Assembly (NCBI GenBank): GCA_030280995.1
Contig: JASXTE010000005.1
Location: 31,068,501-31,132,500 of the forward strand
Source: Hemileia vastatrix
Lineage: Eukaryota; Basidiomycota; Pucciniomycetes; Pucciniales; Zaghouaniaceae
Direction of reading: 5' to 3'
Length of the DNA stretch: 64,000 nucleotides
The notes beneath the pieces are model-generated. The model was not told the DNA's origin. It did not search any database and was given only the letters and a program-made list of their open reading frames with translations. The position numbers were made by a program, and so were the translations under genes. This document shows, piece after piece, positions 48,718 through 60,470 of this stretch. Within the stretch, counting starts at the first letter, position 1, and each line of letters opens with the position of its first letter.

Positions 48718-50221
48718 TGTCAGGCTAAGGTCAAGTACAAGGACGTGAATTAGCTTGAATAGTCAGTTGTCTAGAAGATTTAAATGGTCCTTTATGAATA
48801 CTGTAGTATAAATCCAATAAGCAGTAAAATATAATCAAAATTCAGAGGTCTCAGTAATGTAATTCTCACTAGTTTTATATATGGCTTACAATTTTTATAG
48901 TTGGTAGAAAAATAGATTTTTATAATTCAGATACTATTCAAAAGTCTTATAAAAGTACTAATTGATATGTATTGTAATTGGTTTGGTTATATTGGTTTAA
49001 ATTGTAATGATAAAGAATGAAGAAATACAACCCAAAAACCTCCTCCTTTTATACACACTGAGTTCCCCAATGATTCCCTTGTTGTACCACCCAATACACA
49101 GTTAATCACGCCTCTAAACAACTAATAGACATTCCCATCAACATTCCCAGTGACCCATGACATGATTAGAAGAGTAATAACCGCCAAAATCCTGAAATAA
49201 TAAGGGAAATCCATCAAAATTAAAGAAAAAGACAAAAAGAGAGTATATGCGTATAAAACAATAATATTAAGGATTAAAGGAGACTTTTTTAAGGTTAATA
49301 ATAGCTTAATAATATGGGGGATTGACTGTAGAAATAATGGGGCTAATCCTGACATTATACTACGTGAAATTCCCATTCAAAAATAACCAAAATTGACTGA
49401 GAAACCACCCAAAAACTTAAAAAAGAGCGTGAGATGTGGGGTAACTACATGCAGTTCTTGGCAGGCGCTTGCACGGGTAAATCCTTGACTAAAATTAGGC
49501 GAATTTAAGCGTGGTGATGAAATAAAGTGCCAAGAGTGAGGTTATTAATGAAATTAGTGCATATAAACAGGGTCAATGCATTATTAATTAAGCTAGGACA
49601 CTAAATAAGCGCCTGTCGCCTATTTTAGTGTGTTTCCCCACAGTGGGCGTAGAATGTGGGGTAATTATAGTGTGAAAAAGCTAACTTTGCTAAAAATGAA
49701 GCTATTCACAAGGGAAAAAAGCAGGCAGTATGTGGCCAGTACACAGAAGCCATTTCTGGCATAAAAAACACCAAATTTGAAAAGTGTTATTTTTATGCAT
49801 TTAAATAGCCAAATCAATAGTTCTAAATGAGCCCAATTGATCTGTCAAAGCGCAATTTTGATATTCTCAATTTTATAGCGCATATAGTCAACTTTTAAGT
49901 GAAATAAAGCGCATTTCTTGTTTTTTGCATAAAACAATGAATATAACAGCTTTAAGTGTACTTAAAAATTATGCAGCCTTATACTTAAGGTTCTTAAGAT
50001 TACCCTAACATATCCCAACTTAATATTAAGTACATAAGACCTATAAAAGGTGGATATATGCATGTATATAAGGTGTTATAATGGCATTTTTTGTGTATTA
50101 TCATAATTTTACTTATGTATACTATTTGTGTACTCTTATTTATTATTCCCATGTATAGTTCATGTGTTTAACATAACTTATAAGTACTTTTTACTCAGTC
50201 CTGGAGATATACAGGCTGACA
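48718..50221 (-). repeat. 3' LTR of gypsy element B
   Basis: 1504 bp, TGTCAG...CTGACA. The 84-codon frame inside it recurs unchanged in the 5' LTR and is not a gene. Confidence 0.93.
49045..49053 (-). promoter_or_regulatory. TATA box of B LTR promoter
   Basis: TATAAAAGG on the minus strand; identical at 57188-57196 in the 5' LTR, where it would drive the element transcript. Confidence 0.5.
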
Positions 50222-50232
50222 CTCGCCCACCC
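50222..50232 (-). promoter_or_regulatory. Polypurine tract of element B
   Basis: GGGTGGGCGAG on the minus strand directly abuts the 3' LTR. Confidence 0.65.
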
Positions 50233-50398
50233 AAAAAAAACAATAAAAAAAATGATAAGTTATACATTTTATTTAATTTGTAATTTTCAGGTATTCAGAA
50301 TAAATCTGTAGCATTAAAGATTCAACTTTAAAGAAATAAAACATAATAAAATATTATGAGTACTGGTTTTTTAACCCCTCAGCTGGTTGAACAGAAAT

Positions 50399-53300
50399 TT
50401 ATTTCTGTTTAAATTTTTTAAGAAGGGTGGATAAATTAGAAATTTCTTTTTCAGGTATCCATTTATCAAATTCATTTGATTTCCCTTTAAATCTTAGTAA
50501 ATACTCAGTTCCTTTTTCTTTAGTAAGGATTCTTTTCTTGAGTATTTTTTCAATCTCTTCTTTTTCCACAATTTCTTCAGGTTGCTTTTTAGGCCTTCCC
50601 CTTCTTTTTGGAAATAAGTCAGGATCATTTGCATGGTAAGGTTTCAATAATGAGATAGGGAAAACTGGATGTTTCCTATCATATGGAGCATATAATATGA
50701 CTTCCACTGCATTATTCCCAACCATTTTATTTACTACAAAAGGTCCTACAAAGGGATCCTTTAATTTAACATTACCTTGTAAGTTAAAATGTAGTGTTGA
50801 TATGAGGACCTCATCTCCTTTTTTAAATTCAAATTCTTTATGAGATTTGTCCCACCTTTTCTTTTCATATTCAAATGCTTTTTGGATGCATTCCTCTGCA
50901 TGCTTCCTACACATTTGTTGCATATGAATAAAGGATTTAGTGCCAGGGTGTATATCCAACCTTGGTAGCTTATTTAAAAGATTTACTGGGGTATTTGGTA
51001 CATATCCCAGCCAGAGTTCAAATGGTTTCTTCTCTGTTACAGAATGAGTTGTGCTGTTATAAGCAAATTCAAGGCCAGGAATTAATGTTACCCAGTCATG
51101 TGTGAATTTCTCATTGTCTTTGTATTCTAATCCAAAGGCACAATATCTTCTGATCATGTCTTCAAGAGTTTGTATCATCCTCTCAGCCAGCCCATCAGTT
51201 TGTGGATGGTGTGCTGTAGACAATTTTAATTGACAACCTGATACTTCCATCAAAGATGTCCAAAACTCTGAAGTAAATTTAGGGTCTCTGTCAGAGATTA
51301 TGGCTTTGGGGAACCCAGCAGTATTCATCATCTGAGTCCACCATAGTAATGCCAAGTCTTTTGCAGATACCTCTTTATGGGTAGGGATAAACTTACACAT
51401 TTTTGTTAATCTATCCACTATTACCCAGCAAGAATTGAAACTTTCTTTTCCTGCTAATGGCAAGCCAGTTACAAAATCCATGTTTATAATTTCCCATGGA
51501 GCTTTTGGCTGCTCTATTTGTTGTAACAACCCAGCTCTCTTCCCAGTTAATCTTTTAGATTTCTGACAAGAGTCACATGTTTCAATGTATTTTTGTACAT
51601 CCTCTTTCATGTTTATCCACCAGGCTGTATTTTTAACTCTGGTTAATGTTTTGTTAAAGTCAAAATGACCAGCTAAGATGTCATCATGACAAGTACTCAA
51701 CATTAACTCTTTCATAGAAGGTGGTATTACTATTACATTGCTTAACTTTTTCCTGTAATATATATATCCATCTTCAATTGATAGTTTACCTTTTTCCAAC
51801 GCATTTTTATACTTTGGAGGCAAGGTTTTAATTAATGCACTCATGGAGGCATTTGTTGGATCATTAAGAATGGTAGATAGTTTAGACAAATCTTTATCAG
51901 ATGAATAATTTTCCAATATAGTTTGCATAAACTCTTCTTCTAAATCCACTATATAAATCCCAAATATATGTATAACCTCATTTTCAGGTACATAAGCTGG
52001 GTTGTCAGCATCATTTGGCAAAGGACTTCTTGATAATAAATCCACATTTGAATGCAATGTTCCTGCTCTGTGAGTGATTGTCATTCTTCCTCTGTACTCT
52101 TGTACAGCTAGTTGCCATCTAAACATGTGCCTATTAGGTGTTTTCATGTTTAGTAATGATTTTACTGCACTGCAATCTGTTATAAGTTCAAACTTCTGGT
52201 CTTCCAGATAGTAATGAAGTTTCTCCAAAGCCCCCACCACGGCTAAACATTCTAGCTGTGTGGCACCATACCTTAGTTCTGTCTTTCTTAAGGTTCTGGA
52301 TATATAACAGATAACTACTTCAGATAATTTTCCATTTATTATCTGTTTTTGCTGTAAAGCAGCACCCAAACCTATGAAACTTGCATCAGTGTACAAGATA
52401 AAAGGTAGGGTGAAATCTGGCAGTCCCAATATTGGAGCTGACATTAAACATTCCTTTAATTTGTTAAAGGCGTGCTGTCTTTCATTATTCCAAATGAAAG
52501 CTTCATTCTTCCTGATTAATGTTGTTAAAGGGGCTGCAATGGATTGGTAATTTTTAATATATTGTCTATAATATCCACACATACCTAAAAAACTTTGAAC
52601 CTCTTTTACATTTTTAGGTATCCCAATGTTTTTAATTGCTGCCACTTTATTCTGGTCAACACAAATTTGTAATCCAGATACAACATGTCCAAGTACTTTC
52701 AAGGATTGAAATCCAAACTTACATTTCTTTAATGCAATAGTCATATTAATTTCATCCATTTTTTGAAAGACTCTTTTCAGGTGATTTAAATGTTCATCAT
52801 ATGTTTTTGAAAACACTATGATGTCATCAATATAGACCAATAGCCATCCTTCAACCATTTCCTGATGAAAAACACTATCCATCAATTTTTGGAAGACTGA
52901 AGGGGCGTTCTTTGGGCCAAATGGCATTCTCACATACTTATATATACCCATATGTGTGGTTATTAATAAGTAATTTTAAGAATCTCTTTCCACAGGAATC
53001 TGGTGGTAACCCTTGTTCCCATCCAGACAGGAAATATATTTTGCTCCTTGTAAGGTAGCATGGATAGAAGCTATCCTTGGTAGAGGGTAAATATCATCTA
53101 CTGTATATGTATTCAGAGCTCTATAATCACCACATAATCTTGCCTTATCTTTTTCATAAGAGATTAATACTGGTGAAATGACACAATACTTAGGTGTTGT
53201 GTCCATTTTTTCAACAATACCCATTTCCAACAACAATTTTATATTGTCTTCAATATCTTTCCTTTTTGCAGGAGATGCTGGGTAAGGTTTCTTTTTTAAG

Positions 53301-56272
53301 CTGCCAGGAATATTATCCAAATCACAGCTTAAAGAGATTTTCATCTCATGGTCTTTGACCAATCCTAGTTCATTTGAGCCATGAGCAAATGCCATAGGAT
53401 ATGATTTAATCAATCTCAAAATATCTTCTTGTTCAATATTTGAGAGTTGAGGACTGAAAGAGGCCTTTTGGATTTCATTTTCCAATTCACCCACTTCATT
53501 GGTGGTTCTTCCACCTTGCAGTTGTTCTTCTCTAGGAGAAATGGCATATACTGAATTTTCAGAACATATTTTGAATTTCCTTTTACCATTTACCCCTATG
53601 GTGAAACAACTGTTTGCAGGATCTAGTTTAATGCCAAATTTTGTCAATAAATCATTGCCAATAATAAACCAATCACTACAATTATTATTATCCATTATTA
53701 CAAATTCACAAACTGCTCTAACATATCCATTATTATATTTAAAGAATACAGCAGTTTTGTATTTGCCAATTGGATTTAATACTGAACCAAAACCCCTCCA
53801 GTTCTTTGTCTGAACAGGTTCTAGTTTTTCCTGGTACTTACTATCAAGTTTCATTAATGCATTAAGTGAAACTACACTACCTGCAGCCCCAGTGTCAAGA
53901 ATGGCATTCATTTCTTTTCCACATATGATAACAGGTGCTCTGATAGGTGTTATTTTGTAAGTATCATGAGATACATCTTTAATTATTTCAGCTTCCTCTA
54001 TGGAAGTTAAAGATGTGTCTGTATGAGGTATAGCATCATTCAGGAACATTATATCCTGTTCTAATACAAATATCTCATTTTCATCATCACTGTAAGATAT
54101 GTTACTCTTGCAATCCTCACTGGATTCCACATTCTCATCTTCATGATTACTAGGTTCAGAATTCTGTGAGGTTTCAATAACATTTATTCTTTTCTTACAC
54201 GTGTGACCTTTAACCCAAGGTTCATTACATTTGTAACAAGTGTTATTTTCTTGTCTCTTAGGGACAAGGGGAGCTGAAGGTTTTTTCTTTTCCACTGGTA
54301 ACTTACTTGTAGTAGGTTTTACCACTTCAACACTTTGTCTGTAATTACTATACTTGGTTTCATATTTGTGGTTTAATAATATCTCATTGCATATATTAAT
54401 GAATCCAGAGGTGTCTCTGACAGTTTCAGTTCTAGCTACAATAATGTCTCTAACTGATATAGGCAACTTGTATATTATTTTTTCTTTCCACTCTTCATAA
54501 TCCATTTTTGGATCCATAGCTTTCATGATTTTTATTAAATTCATTAAGAAGACCATGGGTTTATCTCCAGCATTTGGATTATATCTGGCCCTTTCATACA
54601 GTCTTTGTTGAGTGATTCTAAATTTTGGGCCACCAAATTGCCTTTCAATTAGTGCCTTCCATTCATTCCAGGAGTAATTAATTCCCTCACTCAATACAGA
54701 TTCAAACCATAATAAGGCCACATCTGTAAATAAAGATATTAACTTTGAAGTAATTTCTTCATCAGGTAATTTGTATGAAAATTTTAAGTTATCAATTCTT
54801 TGTATGAATTGTTGCCAATCAGATTTTGAATCCCCGTCAAAAGAAGGGTACTGATCTAACTTAGGCCAGTTCTTTTGGCTAGTTTTTGCTTCCCTAACCT
54901 GAGGAATATTGAGTAATTCACTTACTTTAGAAAGATGATCATTTATTTCATCTTTTACTGATTTTATATTCTCAGAGCCTATGACACTATGTTCATGTTC
55001 TATCATTGGTTTATCCTCAGAGTGTTTCATAAAACCTGGTACTCTTTCTACATAAGAGGTATTATCCTTTATTGTTTCAGTATTTTTCAAAATGTTAGCT
55101 ACTTCAATTTCTACCCTTTGTAACCTATCTTTTATTACAGGTACTTGAGTCAAAGTATCATTTACATTTGAAAAAGACAATTTTACACGTCCCTCTATGG
55201 TAGCCATAATATTCTGAGAGTGTTCTAATTTACTTTCTAAATTTCTAATCTCAGATTTTAATCTTTTATTCTCATTGATTAATTCATTATTTGAATTTTC
55301 AATAATTTTTAATCTATTGGCTGTGGTACTCAATGATTGTGTTAGCTGTAATAATACATTTTCTGTATTAATGTTTGACTCTTTTGAAAACTCTTCCAAT
55401 TTTTCAATTCTCAATAATAATTTACTTATTATTTTTGATTCCATTGGATTCTCTTTTAAAAAATATTCTATTTTTTCCGTGTCCAATTCAGAAGACTCAT
55501 TTTCAGGGTCAAGATTTAATTCATTTGATTCAATTTTTATATTAATAGTATTTTCCTGGTGATCCATAAAACTATTTACACTGTCCTCATGTAAAGACAA
55601 GTTTAACATATTCTGTTCAAATGAATAATCCTTTAAATCCTTATCAATAATATCCAATATTTCCTTATCAATCTCATTACCTATAAGTAATTTATTGTCA
55701 GGTTGATATAATTGATCATAAGAGGTTGGATGACTTACCAAGGTCTTATCCCACTTCCTCTGCCTCTCCTTGCCTTTCCCCTGTAAGGGTGACTGCTGGA
55801 GCCCTGCTGTTGAGGATTGTTGTAGTTTTGGGCGTACCAATCCCATTTCCATTTGCTTACTGTAATTTTTTGGTCCTCCTCTTGGGCTGGAGGTGTTTCT
55901 ATGGAATTGTTGGTTGCTACTGTTGGTGGTTGAGTCTTTATGTCCACTAGAGCTTGGTTGACTTCTATGAAACCTTGAGCTGCTCTCTTTTCCAGATTGT
56001 TGATCTGGTCCACTATATTGTTGACTCTTACTGTCAAGGTGTTCATTAGGGTGGATAGGGAGTGAACTTGTTCTTGTAATGTATTTTTTGATTTCTTTAT
56101 TGAAACCTGCTTTAGAAGCTTTTCCCTTTCCTCCAGAGACATTGACGGAGTGTTGTTTATTATGGGAGAGTCCTGGCCCTCCATTTGAATGTCCTGTAAC
56201 AGGTCTTTCAGCTCTAGGTCTTAAGTTATAAGGTTTTGCCTTATTACTTACAATGTCATTGTTGTCACACAT
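50399..56272 (-). CDS. Gag-Pol polyprotein of gypsy element B (one in-frame stop)
   Basis: One frame of 1957 codons from ATG 56272 to TAA 50399, broken only by TAA at 52976-52978 (codon 1099). Element A has Gln here, so a CAA-to-TAA change is likely. Order: a basic N-terminus, a long coiled-coil-rich Gag (about 250-450), the capsid-like segment WPKLDQYPSFDGDSKSDWQQ, a zinc knuckle CYKCNEPWVKGHTC (about 676), protease LDTGAAGSVVS (about 790), RT with RLCGDYRALNTY (about 1040) and catalytic YIDD (about 1147-1150), RNase H LYTDASFIGLG, integrase HHCC and D,D,E motifs (NMDFVTGLP, ISDRDPKFTSEFW, HPQTDGLAERM), and a C-terminal chromodomain-like YLLRFKGKSNEFDKWIPEKE. It replicates by reverse transcription in particles and integrates in the nucleus. 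All catalytic motifs look intact. Confidence 0.93.
55735..56184 (-). CDS. Overlapping small frame in gag of element B
   Basis: 149 residues from ATG 56184, in a different frame from gag but fully inside it. The product has a Leu/Ile heptad-like N-terminal part (LEEREKLLKQVSIKKSK, STLMNTLTVRVNNIVDQINN), then SKWKWDWYAQNYNNPQQ, and a basic end PYRGKARRGRGSGIRPW. The counterpart in element A (61373-61801) keeps the coiled-coil part, SKWQWDW, PYQGGKRRRK and the final PW, and has the same phase relation to gag. The stop TAA lies inside GTAAGT, a splice-donor consensus, so the frame may be an exon rather than a separate protein. Function unknown; a nucleic-acid-binding tail is plausible. Confidence 0.5.
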   Translation of the reverse strand: MEGQDSPIINNTPSMSLEEREKLLKQVSIKKSKNTLQEQVHSLSTLMNTLTVRVNNIVDQINNLEKRAAQGFIEVNQALVDIKTQPPTVATNNSIETPPAQEEDQKITVSKWKWDWYAQNYNNPQQQGSSSHPYRGKARRGRGSGIRPW

Positions 56273-56860
56273 TTCACGTGGAATTTTAAAGAATTTTGAG
56301 AATTTAGATATAAAACTTCAAGAAGGAGTTTTATCAGTATTTATCAATACCACTGAAGACAATCTTATTGCTTACTTATTGGTATTAAGTGAATATTTAA
56401 GTGCCAAAAGTCAAATATGCTTTTATGTGGTCACTTGATTTAACTGGTCTACAATATGTAGCCGTGTTTTTATATTTAAAAGAAAACAACTGTCAGTATG
56501 ATTCTTTCTAAATATTTAAAGAACTCTACAAACCAATAAAAGAAAAGATTAAGAGTCCTGTTAAAAGAAAACAATTAATCAGTTTAATTGGTTTATTATC
56601 TGCAAAGATCACAAATTTAATTGGTCTATTGACAGACTCCCACTAAGAACAATTATATGTTAAATTAGTGGTAAAATTGTTGATTCAATATCACAATTTT
56701 ATAATATAACAGGGCTTCTTTTTCTAAAATCACTATATAAGTGACCCCAACCTGTTGTAATTATCCAAATATTTTTATAGGGATATTATTTACGTGCACC
56801 TTCTCTTGAAAATTTCACTTACCAGGATTATAACAGAATTCTTGAGGAAAGGCCCCCAAT
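56273..56860 (-). other. 5' leader of element B
   Basis: Non-coding stretch between the 5' LTR and gag. Just after the LTR comes ATTGGGGGCC (56851-56860), a possible primer-binding site. It shares order with the leader fragment at 44630-45180. Confidence 0.6.
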
Positions 56861-58364
56861 TTTCAGGCTAAGGTCAAGTACAAGGACGTGAATTAGCTTG
56901 AATAGTCAGTTGTCTAGAAGATTTAAATGGTCCTTTATGAATACTGTAGTATAAATCCAATAAGCAGTAAAATATAATCAAAATTCAGAGGTCTCAGTAA
57001 TGTAATTCTCACTAGTTTTATATATGGCTTACAATTTTTATAGTTGGTAGAAAAATAGATTTTTATAATTCAGATACTATTCAAAAGTCTTATAAAAGTA
57101 CTAATTGATATGTATTGTAATTGGTTTGGTTATATTGGTTTAAATTGTAATGATAAAGAATGAAGAAATACAACCCAAAAACCTCCTCCTTTTATACACA
57201 CTGAGTTCCCCAATGATTCCCTTGTTGTACCACCCAATACACAGTTAATCACGCCTCTAAACAACTAATAGACATTCCCATCAACATTCCCAGTGACCCA
57301 TGACATGATTAGAAGAGTAATAACCGCCAAAATCCTGAAATAATAAGGGAAATCCATCAAAATTAAAGAAAAAGACAAAAAGAGAGTATATGCGTATAAA
57401 ACAATAATATTAAGGATTAAAGGAGACTTTTTTAAGGTTAATAATAGCTTAATAATATGGGGGATTGACTGTAGAAATAATGGGGCTAATCCTGACATTA
57501 TACTACGTGAAATTCCCATTCAAAAATAACCAAAATTGACTGAGAAACCACCCAAAAACTTAAAAAAGAGCGTGAGATGTGGGGTAACTACATGCAGTTC
57601 TTGGCAGGCGCTTGCACGGGTAAATCCTTGACTAAAATTAGGCGAATTTAAGCGTGGTGATGAAATAAAGTGCCAAGAGTGAGGTTATTAATGAAATTAG
57701 TGCATATAAACAGGGTCAATGCATTATTAATTAAGCTAGGACACTAAATAAGCGCCTGTCGCCTATTTTAGTGTGTTTCCCCACAGTGGGCGTAGAATGT
57801 GGGGTAATTATAGTGTGAAAAAGCTAACTTTGCTAAAAATGAAGCTATTCACACGGGAAAAAAGCAGGCAGTATGTGGCCAGTACACAGAAGCCATTTCT
57901 GGCATAAAAAACACCAAATTTGAAAAGTGTTATTTTTATGCATTTAAATAGCCAAATCAATAGTTCTAAATGAGCCCAATTGATCTGTCAAAGCGCAATT
58001 TTGATATTCTCAATTTTATAGCGCATATAGTCAACTTTTAAGTGAAATAAAGCGCATTTCTTGTTTTTTGCATAAAACAATGAATATAACAGCTTTAAGT
58101 GTACTTAAAAATTATGCAGCCTTATACTTAAGGTTCTTAAGATTACCCTAACATATCCCAACTTAATATTAAGTACATAAGACCTATAAAAGGTGGATAT
58201 ATGCGTGTATATAAGGTGTTATAATGGCATTTTTTGTGTATTATCATAATTTTACTTATGTATACTATTTGTGTACTCTTATTTATTATTCCCATGTATA
58301 GTTCATGTGTTTAACATAACTTATAAGTACTTTTTACTCAGTCCTGGAGATATACAGGCTGACA
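56861..58364 (-). repeat. 5' LTR of gypsy element B
   Basis: 1504 bp, nearly identical to 48718-50221. Its inner end reads ...CTGAAA instead of ...CTGACA. Confidence 0.93.
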
Positions 58365-60470
58365 GTCCTCAAATGTTTTTGAGAATATAATGATATTATC
58401 AATATAAACCATCAGCCATCCCTCAATTATCTCTTGATGAAATGTGTTATCCATGACTTTTTGGAAAACTGAAGGGGCATTTTTAGGGCCAAAAGGCATC
58501 CTAATATACTTATAAATACCCATATGAGTAACAATAATCAGAAAATTCTGAGAATATTTCTCAACAGGTACCTGGTAATATCCCTTGTTACCATCCAAAC
58601 AGCTGATATATTTAGCTCCCTGTAAAGTAGCATGTATAGAGCTAATTCTAGGTAAAGGGTAGATATCATCAACAGTATAAGTATTTAGTGCTCTATAATC
58701 ACCACATAACCTGGCTTTATCTTTCTCATAATAAATTAGGACAGGTGAGATAACACAATATTTAGGTGTTTCAACTACCTTTTTGATAATATTCATTTTT
58801 AAAAGGGTAGAGATATTGTCTTCAATATCTATTCTCTTTGTGGGAGAAGCAGGATAAGGCTTCTTCTTTAAACTAGGTGGTATATCAGTTAATGGACAAG
58901 ACAAAGAAAGTTTCATTTCTTCCTTAACTAGTCCTAGTTCATGTGACCCATGAGCAAAGGCCATAGGAAAAGACTTTATAAAGTTAATGATGGAATCTTT
59001 ATCCTCACCAGAAAGTTGTTCTCCAAAAGAGGCATTGTCAATTTCAGACATAAGGGCATGCATTTATTTTTTAGATCTTCCTTTATATTGAACTACAGAA
59101 TTACATGTGTTCAATTCTGGTTTTAATAATTTTTTGGAGGAAGAAATCTTAAATTTCCTCTTCCCATTCATTCCCATTGTGAAACATTGGTTTGAGGGAT
59201 CCAATTTTATGCCACACTTGGTTAAAATATCATTCCCTAAAATAAACCAATTGCTTAAGTTATCATTTTTCACGACAACAAAATCACAAATAGCTCTTAC
59301 AAAACCATGGTTATATTTAAAAAACACTGTGGCTTTGTATTTACCAATGGGGGACAAAACAGAGCCATAACCTCTCCAATTTTCAGAAATGATAGGCATC
59401 AGTTTTGATTTATAGTCTTGATCCACTGAAGCAAGTGCTCTTTCAGAAACTACACTTCCTCCAGCTCCAGAATCCAGAACAACTTCAATGCTGGTTCCAT
59501 TAATCAAGACTGGTGCCTTGAGAGGGGCAATAACAATTGAGTTATCCTCAATATTCTTTATGATCTCAGCATCTTCAACTGTAGATAAAGTATTATTATC
59601 AGTATCAATAGTACTTAAATAATGAATATCCTCTTCCAGCATCAAGATTTCTTGTTGAGATTCATATGAAATATTGCTGGCACAATCACTTGACGTATAA
59701 TACAGTGCTACTGTGTCATCAGCATGCTCCTCTGTTTGTTCTACAAGATTTATCTTCTTGTCACAAACATGGCCTTTCTGCCAAGGCTTGTTGCACTTGA
59801 AGCAAGCGTTTGTTGCATACTTTTTTAGTGCAACAGGGGCAGAAGGTTTACCAACCTTTTCCAGAGGTTTCTGTTGGTAAGTGGAGGGTTTCTCCAAAGG
59901 GGTCCTAGGAATGAATCTTCTGGCATAATACTTGTTGTTTAGAAGGATCTCATTGCAAGTATTAATGAAAGAAGAGGGTTCTCTGGAGAACTCAGTCCTA
60001 GCAACTATCAAGTCTCTCAGAGACATTGGTAATTTATAAAGGATCCTGTCCTTCCATAACTCAAACTCCATATTTGGGTCCATTGCCCTTAAGATTTTTA
60101 CAAGCTTCATTAAAAACTCAATAGTTTTATCAGTAGAAGAGCCATATCTAGTTTCCTCATACTGCCTTTGTTGAGCCATCCTGAACATGGAGCCACCAAA
60201 TTGTGCTTTAATCAATTTCTTCCAATCCTCCCATGAGTAGTCATTCCCATCCAGGAGAGCAGATTCATACCACATTAGGGAAACATTAGAAAACAAAGAA
60301 ATTAATTTGGACACAATTTCTTCATCTGGGAGTTTGTAAGAATTTTTTAAGTTATCAATTCTGCAAATAAATTGTTGCTAATCAGAGGAAGAATCACCAT
60401 CAAATGTTGGGTACTGGTCAAGTTTTGGCCAATTCTTTTAATTTGAAGGAGTCTCCTTAGTACAAGCTTG
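58365..60470 (-). pseudogene. Gag C-terminus, protease and RT N-part of element A
   Basis: From high to low coordinate: WPKLDQYPTFDGDSSSD then a TAG at a Trp position (near 60379), SKLISLFSNVSLMWYESALL, zinc knuckle CFKCNKPWQKGHVC (near 59790), protease LDSGAGGSVVS (near 59465), a TAA at 59064, then RT with RLCGDYRALNTY, GYYQVPVEKYSQNF and YIDN where the family has YIDD. The frame runs directly into the B insertion after SKTFED. The Asp-to-Asn change removes a catalytic metal ligand, so RT is inactive even apart from the stops. Confidence 0.88.

Larger units (their letters stand above)
48718..58364 (-). mobile_element. Ty3/gypsy element B (young, nearly intact)
   Basis: 9647 bp with two 1504-bp LTRs and target duplication GTCCT (48713-48717 and 58365-58369), inserted in the RT of element A. 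I find only about two differences between the LTRs (near 49714/57855 and 50060/58204) besides the end position. It encodes one gag-pol frame with a single stop. It is the youngest insertion in the nest. Confidence 0.95.

Noticed and set aside
49122..49376. 84-codon frame, also at 57265-57519
   Set aside because: Identical because the two LTRs of element B are nearly identical; no family resemblance, and it would lie antisense or within U3.
53499..53813. Plus-strand frames inside elements A and B (also 55275-55562, 55726-55950, 50427-50639)
   Set aside because: Shadows of gag-pol on the opposite strand without motifs of their own.
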